Positions 22,101-29,366 of a stretch of DNA of 58,160 bases are shown piece by piece. The notes under the pieces are model-generated. The model worked only from the letters and a program-made list of their open reading frames with translations, made no database searches and was not told the DNA's origin. Position 1 is the first letter of the stretch, and each line of letters opens with the position of its first letter. The position numbers were made by a program, and so were the translations under genes. Origin of the DNA: Candidatus Aquidulcis sp. (GTDB lineage Bacteria > Chloroflexota > Anaerolineae > UBA4142); the NCBI GenBank assembly GCA_020723345.1, contig DYJA01000035.1, positions 1 to 58,160 on the forward strand, in the 5' to 3' direction.

Positions 22101-24808
22101 AAGACGAAGCGGACGAACTCTTGCTCGATCTCGCCGCGCAGATCGCGAGCGAAGAACACGCCGAACTCTTTGCCGACGCGGCGTTGTCGCCGTTCTTGTC
22201 GTTCTGGAGCGATTGGGACGGCAGCAACCGACCATCGGGGCAGGGGCATCGCTTGGCGGCTGCGGTCGTGATGGAAAATGTTCGGCGCATGAGTCGCATT
22301 CTCAATTTGCTGCGCCACGCTGATCCGAAGGTTGAGGTAGACGCGGATCTGTTGTCCGAACTCGCCGGGCTGCCGCAGCGCAATCAGCGTTTCACCAAGT
22401 TGCACAACGACATTACGCAACTGACGCATCAATTGGAACAACGCTATCGCGGCATTTTGCCGTTTGCGGTCGATGCGACATCGTTGCAGCGATTGGCGAC
22501 GCGCTTGCGTTTGCGTCGCGATCCCGCGCGTATTTTGTTGCAGCACAACGATCGCACCGAGCGCAGAATGCTCGAAATGCGCCGCGAGCGCCGTGCGATG
22601 CTCGAATATTATTTCGCGCTGAACAAAAAATTGCGGAAACAACTCCACGCGTTGATTCCTGCGCTGCAAGCGAATCGCGCGGCGGAACCGTTGCTGCGCG
22701 AGGTGGTGAACTATCGCGATATTTTGCAGCGCACGGTGATCACGCCGCGCATTCATCAAGGACTGATCACCGCGCGCGATTCGTTCGCCATCGATACGAC
22801 GGTCTACAACCTGCACGAGATCAACGCGATCGCGGGCGAGTACGGCAACCCAGGCATCGCGCTCGGCATCCAACTCAGTTTGTCGACGAAACCCGAAGCG
22901 CTGATCGCGTTGGATCGCAAAATGCGAATTCAGCGCGAGCAAACGCGCCGCGATCATCCGTCAGCCGAACTCCCTTCGATTTGGCTGATTCCGTTGTTCG
23001 AAGATATTGAATCGATCAAAAATATCCGCGCGTACCTCGATCGCGTTTGGGATCACGCGACGCAAAGTCGCCAGACCGCGCAATCGCCGCAGAATCGTTT
23101 TGCCGAAATCATCGCCGAAGTTTTTATCGCAGGTTCGGATTTGAGCCAACAAGTCAGCCAGGCGAATGCCGCGTTTCTGTTTCTGCAAGCCAAGTCCGAA
23201 ACGCAAGCGTGGCTGGCGGAACATCGCTTGGCGGAAGTCGTGCGCGTGAAAATGGGGTGCGGCGAGCCGATGCAGCGACAGGGCGGCTATTATTCGCGCG
23301 TCGCCGGGCGCGCCGCCTTTCCAAATTCCGATGACAGTCGGCGGCGATTTGCGAGTTGTCTGCCCGCCGACGCGCGCAAAAGTACCGCGTACGCGGTCAC
23401 GCCGTTGCAAGGAATTTTTCTCGGCGGCGATTTGCGAACGTTCCAAAGTAATTTGTCCGAGCAGTTGCGAACACTGCCCGCGCGCGAGTTGGTCGATCTG
23501 CTCTATCACGTGCGCGAATCGCAAAAGAAACATCGCCGCGATTTGATTCGCGCCGCCGAGACGATTGCTGAAAGTCGGTTGAGCGCGCCGCGCTGGAGTA
23601 TGCAAGAGCTGGAGCGCATCACCGTCGGAACGAGCGAGCCGCTCTATGAAGAATTTTTGAAAGAACTGACCGACAATTTTCGCCACATTCTTTACGGGCG
23701 CGAAGAGGATGTCGTCGGCATTCACATCATTTCGTACTTCATCGGGCGATCCATTCCGCAACTGCGCGACCGTCCCACGTCGCGTCGCACGGCGCGCACA
23801 GGTACGGAACGCGGTCAACAAATTCTCGCGAGCATCGCCGAAATAATTCCGCTCGCTAAACAGGGAAGTTTGTTGCGCGCGATCTCACACAATCAAGCGC
23901 AAACGGTCGTCCTGGGAATCAATCAGTTGACGACGGGCTTGTTCCGCGCGCTCGAACGTTTCGCGCAAAAAACTTTTGCCGAAGCCGAACGCGAACGCAT
24001 GATCGCGGAACGTTTGCTGCCGCGCCTGCCGGTGTACGAAATTCTCAGCACGCTGCGAATTTATCAGGACTGGCAAGGCGAATTTCTGCGACGCGTCGAG
24101 TCCGCGTTCCCGGCGGGCAATTCCGCGTTCGTCGCGCTGCGCGAGGACAGCGACGCGATGCAGCGCTATTTGCCGTTGTTCCAACAAGAATTGCTGCGGC
24201 GACACGGCGTCAACGTCCAAGATTTTTTCACCCAGGGCGTTTTTGTTCCGAATCTTTTGCCGACGCTGCGCCCCGACCTCGCGGTGCTGTTGCAAAAAAA
24301 TATTTCCAACACCGATGTCGATGTCATGCTGGAAAGTGTTTCAGGACGAATTGCGGACGACTGGCGCGCGCAGGTCGCCGAATTGCTCGAATTGCCGCAG
24401 CAGATTCGCCGCTGGCGTTCGATCATCTGGGACGTGATGGGCGATTCGATTTATCAGCGTGCGCAAAGTTTTACCGAACTTGCCGCCGCGCTGTACGCGT
24501 TTTCGTTGACGCGATCCTTTGGCGCGCCGCCCGCGCTCGGTCGCCCGACAAAACCGCCGCCGACGCTGACCGGCTTTTTCCGCACCGCGCGCGCCGACGA
24601 CGAAATGCGCCGGTTCCTGCTCGGCGCGGTCGAATACCTGAGTTCGTTCGCGGAAGGCAACCTCGAAGTGCCGGTCAGCATCATCCGCGCGATGAACGAC
24701 GTCGAACGCATCGCGCAAATCGAAGAAAGCGCGCTCGCGCCGGAGAAGCAAGACGTGATTCGCTGCTGCGTTTTGCAGATCGCGCGCTTGGCGGGCGAGA
24801 ATGGATAG
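19184..24808 (+). CDS. Giant fusion: degenerate aminotransferase + aminotransferase + PEP-carboxylase-like domain
   Basis: A single 1,874-residue chain without signal peptide. Residues ~45-350 look like a class I aminotransferase (YSPRGGYLRTAPHALVKAF, IILASGGIPEALRVLLLALS) but lack the PLP lysine. Residues ~430-790 form an intact-looking one: NNPHNGTG (541-548), DDLAY (572-576), Schiff-base K620 in SMSKTDCLAGAR, and a carboxylate-binding Arg in GRTTFRLTLG. The last ~1,000 residues resemble PEP carboxylase: RTVHPTQ (H921), PLFEDIESI (E1273), AGSDLSQQ (D1319) and GCGEPMQRQGG (R1365). The lysine normally following the GSD motif is missing. If active, it would turn PEP and bicarbonate into oxaloacetate and then aspartate. 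Host-like codon use suggests a native gene. Confidence 0.7.
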   Translation: MVALTSSAAPQLDPLSFFRLKPIRVARVSEISETTAAAPVPREARVDFHIGNPLQDARLSSAFLRIALGIDIHQENLRDSEPDAILEFLHWSPADKPTLEFLIRAIQKSSPYSPRGGYLRTAPHALVKAFRAWLEHQQEPLQYDAGEQSGRREIILASGGIPEALRVLLLALSAYLEITPARILCYRCELGSPLKGISNLLFDDLDSDERIAREQVEQFLTQRPETPTFLLIGDALGEETRRKLRLLSVGRPLFFIEANDAPNHLSLAREAKLEQRVIRLLSPAIFAPRLQSLSTVFVIGNADFLNVIENVHFNLKGTPSASEVEFLTFLLDQNLADLKTDTPAHVPQVKPSFDGLGLGIASESVLPQLAERVASRLERLLNDHAETLAQALTTLEEKTRALNRRVENFWQDGAADEFSTVEAKELLDRLVQNLHDPGWRQSFERSFLNAFVKHQPQYRLDACQVASGSSRTALGILGFHCGIREVVIPDLSWSYEQCFPVVHAVPLTSSLELDVNAIIEKIEELCRYDPSWLERGAVALNNPHNGTGRIFDEAAMRQLIAYCLQHNLYIIDDLAYQNVAPVDALPEIKTVRQHASELVRLGVVDAEQAERVITVHSMSKTDCLAGARMAVVEIRDRELAQRFRELNAAIQPNLTAIFICYLFYRNTTESARAYWHLRNAIFRERTRALLSAVENLPPERNPFGLTIIPPVGSMYPLLRIERLPAGLSLDWLASSLARRGIGLLPLATFARTEKGYETGRTTFRLTLGGVDGAEILLTKTRRLLIDLNRLISEEQAHYNRKQLQFRNPPSASHRADELARSWDGIAKQILRDCQNNRNATPAPLDSQSLHREFLQHHVPARLDIFRTRLLDRALISDESIRRALNDNGDWLAARLDREFMKDALPRRQELFRLRSHDRTVHPTQMYSLQAELALDAIVNALIARARIEPAQIERATQELWQEYLGRNVAITSQDEADELLLDLAAQIASEEHAELFADAALSPFLSFWSDWDGSNRPSGQGHRLAAAVVMENVRRMSRILNLLRHADPKVEVDADLLSELAGLPQRNQRFTKLHNDITQLTHQLEQRYRGILPFAVDATSLQRLATRLRLRRDPARILLQHNDRTERRMLEMRRERRAMLEYYFALNKKLRKQLHALIPALQANRAAEPLLREVVNYRDILQRTVITPRIHQGLITARDSFAIDTTVYNLHEINAIAGEYGNPGIALGIQLSLSTKPEALIALDRKMRIQREQTRRDHPSAELPSIWLIPLFEDIESIKNIRAYLDRVWDHATQSRQTAQSPQNRFAEIIAEVFIAGSDLSQQVSQANAAFLFLQAKSETQAWLAEHRLAEVVRVKMGCGEPMQRQGGYYSRVAGRAAFPNSDDSRRRFASCLPADARKSTAYAVTPLQGIFLGGDLRTFQSNLSEQLRTLPARELVDLLYHVRESQKKHRRDLIRAAETIAESRLSAPRWSMQELERITVGTSEPLYEEFLKELTDNFRHILYGREEDVVGIHIISYFIGRSIPQLRDRPTSRRTARTGTERGQQILASIAEIIPLAKQGSLLRAISHNQAQTVVLGINQLTTGLFRALERFAQKTFAEAERERMIAERLLPRLPVYEILSTLRIYQDWQGEFLRRVESAFPAGNSAFVALREDSDAMQRYLPLFQQELLRRHGVNVQDFFTQGVFVPNLLPTLRPDLAVLLQKNISNTDVDVMLESVSGRIADDWRAQVAELLELPQQIRRWRSIIWDVMGDSIYQRAQSFTELAAALYAFSLTRSFGAPPALGRPTKPPPTLTGFFRTARADDEMRRFLLGAVEYLSSFAEGNLEVPVSIIRAMNDVERIAQIEESALAPEKQDVIRCCVLQIARLAGENG

Positions 24809-24836
24809 GTCTGGATTTTGAGCTGAAGGAGATAAT

Positions 24837-25673
24837 GTGAAAGACAGTACCGCATTACCGCATTTAGAAATGCTTCCTGTTGACGCTTTGGTGTTGCACG
24901 AAGAATGTGACCCGCGTCGCGTCGAAAAACTATGCCAACGCATTCGCGACGACGCGCACTTGAAACATCCGCCGATTGTCGCCGCGCTGCCGGAGATGGA
25001 TCGCTTCGTCGTGTTGGACGGCGCGAATCGTACGATGTCGTTGCGGGCTTTGGGCATTCGACACGTCGTCGCGCAAGTGGTCAGTTACGGCGATCCCGGC
25101 GTCGAGTTGGGCACGTGGCATCACGTCGTCGCGGGCATGCGGCTCGACGATTTCGAAACGGGCTTGACCCAGGTTGACCGGCTCAAATTGCAGGATTGTA
25201 CGTTGGACGCGGCGCGCACGGCGATTGCGACCGGCGACGCGGCGGCGTACATCGTTTGCGCGAGCGGTGTCCGCAAAGTGGTTAGCGAAAATGGATCGCG
25301 CGCGCGCGACATTCATTTGCTCAACGATCTCGTCGGAGTCTATAAGGGACGCGCCGACATTTTTCGCGCGTCGAACGACATTTGGGAAATCCAATCGCCG
25401 TTCTATCCCAACATCACCGCGCTGATCGTCTTTCCGCCGTACTCGCCCGCTGACATTATGATGCTGGCGCGCCGTGGCGAAAAAGTGCCGACGGGCGTGA
25501 CGCGCCACGTGATTCCGAATCGCGCGCTGTACATCAACATTCCGCTGGAGGTCCTCGGCGCGGCTTGGACGTTGGAGCGCAAGCGCGAATGGCTAAAGCA
25601 GTGGCTGATGGAACAGATGGCGGCGAACGCGATCCGATACTACGCAGAATCGACCTTCTTGTTTGGGCAATGA
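24837..25673 (+). CDS. ParB-fold protein, likely free-serine kinase type (SerK/SbnI-like)
   Basis: The 278-residue protein has a ParB/sulfiredoxin-like N-terminal domain: LHEECDPRRVEKLCQRI (residues 20-36), then VVLDGANR (58-65). The order acidic residue, LKHPPIV, DGxxR matches free-serine kinases SerK (archaeal cysteine synthesis) and SbnI (siderophore precursor). Those carry DGHHR, so N64 replaces a His. Length fits those kinases better than ParB, and no DNA-binding helix-turn-helix is obvious. It follows the aminotransferase/PEPC-like gene after 28 bases. GTG 24837 is chosen as start behind AAGGAG. O-phosphoserine formation is inference; it could instead be a nucleotide-binding regulator. 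Confidence 0.65.
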   Translation: MKDSTALPHLEMLPVDALVLHEECDPRRVEKLCQRIRDDAHLKHPPIVAALPEMDRFVVLDGANRTMSLRALGIRHVVAQVVSYGDPGVELGTWHHVVAGMRLDDFETGLTQVDRLKLQDCTLDAARTAIATGDAAAYIVCASGVRKVVSENGSRARDIHLLNDLVGVYKGRADIFRASNDIWEIQSPFYPNITALIVFPPYSPADIMMLARRGEKVPTGVTRHVIPNRALYINIPLEVLGAAWTLERKREWLKQWLMEQMAANAIRYYAESTFLFGQ

Positions 25674-25687
25674 GTTTGGAGTATACT
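25659..25687 (+). promoter_or_regulatory. Promoter of the stalked lipoprotein gene
   Basis: TTGTTT (25659-25664), 17 bases, TATACT (25682-25687). The -35 box lies in the end of the preceding coding region. Confidence 0.55.
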
Positions 25688-25698
25688 GTGACGGGGAA

Positions 25699-25739
25699 AA
25701 CCTTGCCAAGTTGATTTGTCGATCAATCGTCGCAAGGTT
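25699..25739 (+). promoter_or_regulatory. Leader hairpin
   Basis: AACCTTGC (25699-25706) pairs with GCAAGGTT (25732-25739), with an inner TTGAT/ATCAA pair. It lies in the leader of the lipoprotein gene, about 30 bases before its start. No known riboswitch is recognised. Confidence 0.45.
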
Positions 25740-25771
25740 GCGTCATCGTGGACGCGAAGAGGAGGAGCACC

Positions 25772-26485
25772 ATGCGATTGGCTTTCCTACTCGTAGTAAT
25801 TCTGGCATGTGTGGTGACGAGTTGCGAACAACCGCCGGAGTACTTGTCGGCAACGCAGATTAACGCGACCGTCCAAGCGGCTGTCGCGACCGCGCAGGCG
25901 GCGATGCGGACGCCGAGCATTACGCCGACTGTGACGCCCACCGCTCCACCAACCGCTACCGGCACGCGTACGCCGGTTCCGACGCCAACGGCAACTTCAA
26001 CTCAAACTTTGACGCCAACTCCCACGCCGACTCTGACGCGCACGCTAACCTTGACGCTGACGCCAACGCTGACGATTACGCCGACGGCTACACTGATTCC
26101 GCCCAAAGTCAATACGACGCTTCTGGGGTGTGAAATGGGAATCGATATTGCTCACGGAATGGGCGATGTCACGAACGCTTTCGTGCGCTTCCGCAACCTT
26201 GGCGATACCGAACTCACCAACATCTGCTTCGCGCTGACGCTGGACAACGAAGGGCGCAGTCATCCCGACAAAGTCCGCTGCATCCCATCTCTGCGATCAC
26301 ATTATGAGATCACGCTGAAACTCACGGTTGACACCGACAGCCGCGCGCCAACCTCTGCCGCCGTGGCAGTCATGATGCCTCAGGGCGTAATCGACAAGGT
26401 GTCTGCCCCAGGGTGTCGATTGTTGAGCAGTTTAGAACTCAGTCAGATCAATCTTATTTTGAATGTGCCCAGGGTTATCCAGTAA
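25772..26485 (+). CDS. Surface lipoprotein with Thr/Pro stalk
   Basis: A 237-residue protein starting at 25772 behind GGAGGAG. A lipoprotein signal ends VVTSC near residue 18. A stalk of about 65 residues made almost wholly of T, P, S, A and L (for example TPTPTPTLTRTLTLTLTPTL) follows. The C-terminal ~110-residue domain (LLGCEMGIDIAHGMGDVTNA) contains three Cys and has the character of a beta-sandwich similar to FxLYD/DUF-type adhesion domains; no specific family is recognised. It stands just upstream of a sensor kinase. It is probably outer-face anchored. Confidence 0.75.
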   Translation: MRLAFLLVVILACVVTSCEQPPEYLSATQINATVQAAVATAQAAMRTPSITPTVTPTAPPTATGTRTPVPTPTATSTQTLTPTPTPTLTRTLTLTLTPTLTITPTATLIPPKVNTTLLGCEMGIDIAHGMGDVTNAFVRFRNLGDTELTNICFALTLDNEGRSHPDKVRCIPSLRSHYEITLKLTVDTDSRAPTSAAVAVMMPQGVIDKVSAPGCRLLSSLELSQINLILNVPRVIQ

Positions 26486-26495
26486 CTGCATTTTT

Positions 26496-26524
26496 TTGTC
26501 GGGACGGAAAATCAAGAGTATCTT
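26496..26524 (+). promoter_or_regulatory. Possible promoter of the histidine kinase gene
   Basis: TTGTCG (26496-26501), 17 bases, TATCTT (26519-26524), followed by GAGGAGGAAG and the start at 26561. Confidence 0.45.
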
Positions 26525-26560
26525 TATTCCTGGAACGCGAACTTGCACGAGGAGGAAGAA

Positions 26561-27847
26561 ATGATGAGAACCTCAGTTACTTCGCCAGGCAATGACATCA
26601 ATTTCATCCTGCGTCCATGGCGCACCCGAACCCTCGCGAACATCTTGATCGTCGCAGCCCTTCTCGTTTTTCCCGCGATAGCTGCCACGCTGTTTCGTTT
26701 AGTCGAATTGCAGGAATGGTCCTGGGCGGCTTTCCTACTGGGAATGTACTTCGTCTTGCTCATCCTCACATTCTATCGCAACGTCAATTTTCGACTGCGT
26801 GGGTACACGGTGCTACTCTTGGGCTACGCGGCTGGTATTTTCGCTTTCATCGTCGGGGGCCCGGCGGGAGATGGTCGGCTGTTCCTCATGGTAATGCCCC
26901 TCTACGCTTTCGTTTTGATCGGTCACCGCGCCGGGTGGGTTGCAACCTGCGCCAGTCTTTGCGTCTACCTGACATTCGTCCTGCTGGGCAATGCCGGAGT
27001 CCTCGAGGGAGCATTGCGCGATTTGCCGGCTCGCGTCAGCAGTCCTTTCGCCTCGGTTTTTTGGATGATGACCTGGGCGACGCTTGCCGCATTGCTTGTG
27101 TCGATTGTCACCTTGCTCGACCGTTTCTATCGGTTGCTGCGAGATGCGCTGATCGCCGAGCGTCAGGCAGCGAAGGAACTTGCGCACGCCTATGATACCA
27201 CGCTCAATGTCGCCAGCGAGATGCGCCAGAAACTTGCGCGCGATTTGCACGATGGTCCCACTCAGAAAATCGCCGGGCTGGTGATGCAGTTGTATTATAT
27301 CAATCAGCTGGTTTCGCGAGATCCAGAGGAAGCGCAAAAGGAATTGGAAATCGCACGCGCCACGGCGCAGCGAACCGTCGAGGAGATTCGGACGACACTC
27401 TTCACGCTTCGTCCCCTGGTGTTGGAGTCCAAGGGGTTGTCCGCCGCGCTGCAACAGTACGGCGAACGCCTGCGCAAGGTAGAGCAAGTTCTCATTACGG
27501 TCGAACCGGGCGAGTTTGGCAATGAATTGGACGTCAACATTGCGGCAACCATCTTTGCAATCGTCGAGGAAGCCGTGACCAACGCGCGCAAGCACGCCAC
27601 CAACGCGCCAATCCATGTCTACGTCGACAAGTCCGATAACACGCTCGTCGCCACCGTGCGCGACGAAGGACCCGGGTTCAGCGTGGATCAGGTCATCGGC
27701 TCGTACGACCAAGGTACCCATCTGGGTTTGCAGAATATGCGCGATCGCGCGAGGATGATCAACGGCGAACTGCGGATCGATTCTGCGCCTGGCAAAGGCG
27801 CACGTGTCACTCTCACCATCCCACTGACCCCGCGCGCGCCCGAATAA
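26561..27847 (+). CDS. Membrane sensor histidine kinase (HisKA_3/NarL type)
   Basis: The 428-residue kinase has about six N-terminal membrane spans (~residues 22-210) containing the segment VGGPAGDGRLFLMVMPLYAF. A dimerisation/phosphoacceptor region follows with H230 in ARDLHDGPTQKIAGL, the HisKA_3 signature. The ATP-binding domain shows EEAVTNARKHA (N box) and VRDEGPGF (G box). Partners are normally LuxR/NarL-type response regulators, but none is encoded nearby, so it is an orphan here. The ATG at 26561 is preceded by GAGGAGGAAGAA. It lies between two stalked lipoproteins, which could be its inputs or targets. Confidence 0.9.
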   Translation: MMRTSVTSPGNDINFILRPWRTRTLANILIVAALLVFPAIAATLFRLVELQEWSWAAFLLGMYFVLLILTFYRNVNFRLRGYTVLLLGYAAGIFAFIVGGPAGDGRLFLMVMPLYAFVLIGHRAGWVATCASLCVYLTFVLLGNAGVLEGALRDLPARVSSPFASVFWMMTWATLAALLVSIVTLLDRFYRLLRDALIAERQAAKELAHAYDTTLNVASEMRQKLARDLHDGPTQKIAGLVMQLYYINQLVSRDPEEAQKELEIARATAQRTVEEIRTTLFTLRPLVLESKGLSAALQQYGERLRKVEQVLITVEPGEFGNELDVNIAATIFAIVEEAVTNARKHATNAPIHVYVDKSDNTLVATVRDEGPGFSVDQVIGSYDQGTHLGLQNMRDRARMINGELRIDSAPGKGARVTLTIPLTPRAPE

Positions 27848-27874
27848 GTCAGTGAGTTTGCTCGATGAAAAAAT

Positions 27875-27903
27875 ATGACAACCCGCGGCTCTTGTAGTAT
27901 CAT
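27875..27903 (+). promoter_or_regulatory. Promoter of the second stalked lipoprotein
   Basis: ATGACA (27875-27880), 17 bases, TATCAT (27898-27903); each box has one mismatch to consensus. The start codon at 27944 follows GAGGAG. Confidence 0.6.
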
Positions 27904-27943
27904 AGAATTGCTTGCGCGACGACACTGAATTTTTTGAGGAGAA

Positions 27944-28591
27944 ATGGATCGAATGGATTTGAACAAGCGGGGAACGCGGCTCGCGTTCGCGATCATGCTC
28001 TTCGCAGGCGCGTTGGGTTGCCACATCACCGACACGTTCCTGGCTCAAGCAACGGTGACGCCCACGCGCACCCCGCGCCCGACCCTGACGCCGATTCCTT
28101 CGGCAACCGCGACCCAGGTTCCTACGATGACGGCAACGCCCGCGCCGACCTCGACGTCCACGCGGAGACCGGCAACGGCTCGACCGCCGACCGCCAAGCC
28201 GCCCCCGACTGCCGCGCCGGTAAATCAGCCCACCGTCTCCACAATGGAGTATCACGTCAACCCGCCGACGTGCGCGCACTCGGGTGACACGACCATCCAG
28301 GGCACGGTCTATCTGAGCAAGAGTGATCCAAGTCAAAGGTATTATCGTGCCATCGTCGCGCTGGGCGCGCCGGACGGTTCGACGATTTATGTGGATCCAC
28401 TTTTCACCGATGGCAATGGTCAATACACGTTTGTCCTCGCGGCGCAAAAGTCGTATCCGGGCAATTGGGGAGTCTGGCTTGTGGATCCCTCTAAAAAACG
28501 AAAGTCTGACATCGGCGTCGTCACCACGAACGATTATGGACCTGAGAACCCTGCGGCGTGCTGGTCGGCGGTTGTCGACTTTTGGAAATAA
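27944..28591 (+). CDS. Second surface lipoprotein with Thr/Pro stalk
   Basis: A 215-residue protein. The signal ends with a lipobox-like AGALGC near residue 26, followed by a Thr/Pro/Ala-rich stalk to about residue 100. The C-terminal domain of ~115 residues (YHVNPPTCAHSGDTTIQGTV, DPLFTDGNGQYTFVLAA) looks like a small beta-sandwich, of the kind that repeats in bacterial cell-surface proteins. Two starts are possible, 27944 and 27953; the first is nearer GAGGAG. It is not a copy of the lipoprotein at 25772, as the C-terminal domains differ. A perfect hairpin follows 21 bases after the stop. Confidence 0.75.
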   Translation: MDRMDLNKRGTRLAFAIMLFAGALGCHITDTFLAQATVTPTRTPRPTLTPIPSATATQVPTMTATPAPTSTSTRRPATARPPTAKPPPTAAPVNQPTVSTMEYHVNPPTCAHSGDTTIQGTVYLSKSDPSQRYYRAIVALGAPDGSTIYVDPLFTDGNGQYTFVLAAQKSYPGNWGVWLVDPSKKRKSDIGVVTTNDYGPENPAACWSAVVDFWK

Positions 28592-28612
28592 CGCGGCGTC
28601 GATTGCGCTGCT

Positions 28613-28666
28613 ACCCAAACTCAAACGCGCTTTGGCGATTTTGCCAAAGCGCGTTTGAGTTTGGGT
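28613..28666. terminator. Perfect 24-bp stem hairpin, probably a bidirectional terminator
   Basis: The arms 28613-28636 and 28643-28666 are exact reverse complements of 24 bases with a 6-base loop (GATTTT). Part of the arm reads AAACGCGCTTTGGC. No long T-run follows, only CTTTTC. It separates the plus-strand lipoprotein gene from the converging protease remnant. Confidence 0.7.
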
Positions 28667-28742
28667 GAGGACTTTTCGTGTGTCCGCCCGATCACCAAAC
28701 AATAAGCATAACTGCCGCCGGGAATAGTCGACAAAATATTCT

Positions 28743-29213
28743 TCAATCGCGTCCGCGACATTTCCGCTGCCGGTCGAATCGAGAAATTTCTAGCCCATGT
28801 CCGCTGTTTTTCAGCCCCCACAGCATCGCGTACTGCGGATCGTTGGGACCCTCCGTCGCGCGCACGATGTAATTCGGCTCGGCGTATTCCACGTTCGCAT
28901 CGCGTTTGTACACCTGGACGGCTTGTTCCACCGTACGATTTGCGCCGACTTTGACGACGCGCGCGGGAATATTTTCAAACTCGCGGATCTTTGGGTCGCC
29001 CCGGCGCGCTTCGCCCGCGTCCTTGTCCCAAGTCGTGATGGTGTTTTTGTAACGTACGATCAACTGCCCGCTCACGTACGGCGGCGCGCTGCCTTGCGCG
29101 GACGCGCCCGGCGCGCGTGCTGTCGAGCCGAGTACCAGGATGGCGAATAGTGCGAGCGCGAGAGTGACGCGCCTGATGAATTCTTGCTTCAGGTGGGTGA
29201 TGTTCTTGTGTAT
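28743..29213 (-). pseudogene. Decayed subtilisin-like (S8) protease, propeptide part only
   Basis: The minus strand encodes a signal peptide (RRVTLALALFAILVLGSTAR) and an I9-type propeptide (YVSGQLIVRYKN, VEYAEPNYIV) up to PQYAMLWGLKNSG, the usual junction to the S8 catalytic domain. After that the frame runs into unrelated residues (LEISRFDRQRKCRGRD) and stops at 28743. The catalytic Asp, His and Ser regions are all missing. At the start, GGAGG with six bases spacing precedes ATA (29213-29211), not ATG; a GTG at 29243 extends the frame without a ribosome site. Loss of start and of the catalytic domain marks a pseudogene. Confidence 0.75.
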
Positions 29214-29337
29214 AGAGTTCCTCCGGGTGTGCAGATTCCCCACGCGCCTCCTGTTCGGGTTGAACGTTGAAGATCGTACTGCGACTTGTGCGGCAAGTCA
29301 ATAGTCGATGCGGCGCCGCCCGCGTAAGAAATGCCAC

Positions 29338-29365
29338 GGGCGAGGATCACTCCTCGCCCTATTTT
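29338..29365. terminator. Terminator-like hairpin
   Basis: GGGCGAGGA (29338-29346) pairs with TCCTCGCCC (29351-29359) around a 4-base loop. A T-run (TATTTTTT) follows on the plus strand. It lies just past the stop of the SIMPL gene, which is read on the minus strand, so it may protect or end that transcript. Confidence 0.6.
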
Positions 29366-29366
29366 T

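Noticed and set aside
24837-25673. Annotating the ParB-fold gene as a chromosome-partitioning ParB protein
   Set aside because: There is no ParA neighbour, no parS-like site and no evident DNA-binding helix-turn-helix; length and motif order fit serine-kinase-like proteins better.
26813-28702. A 629-codon open frame on the minus strand opposite the histidine kinase and lipoprotein genes
   Set aside because: It is Arg/Gly-rich with no recognisable domain, lacks a promoter or ribosome site, and lies opposite genes with clear family motifs. Long antisense frames are expected at this G+C content.
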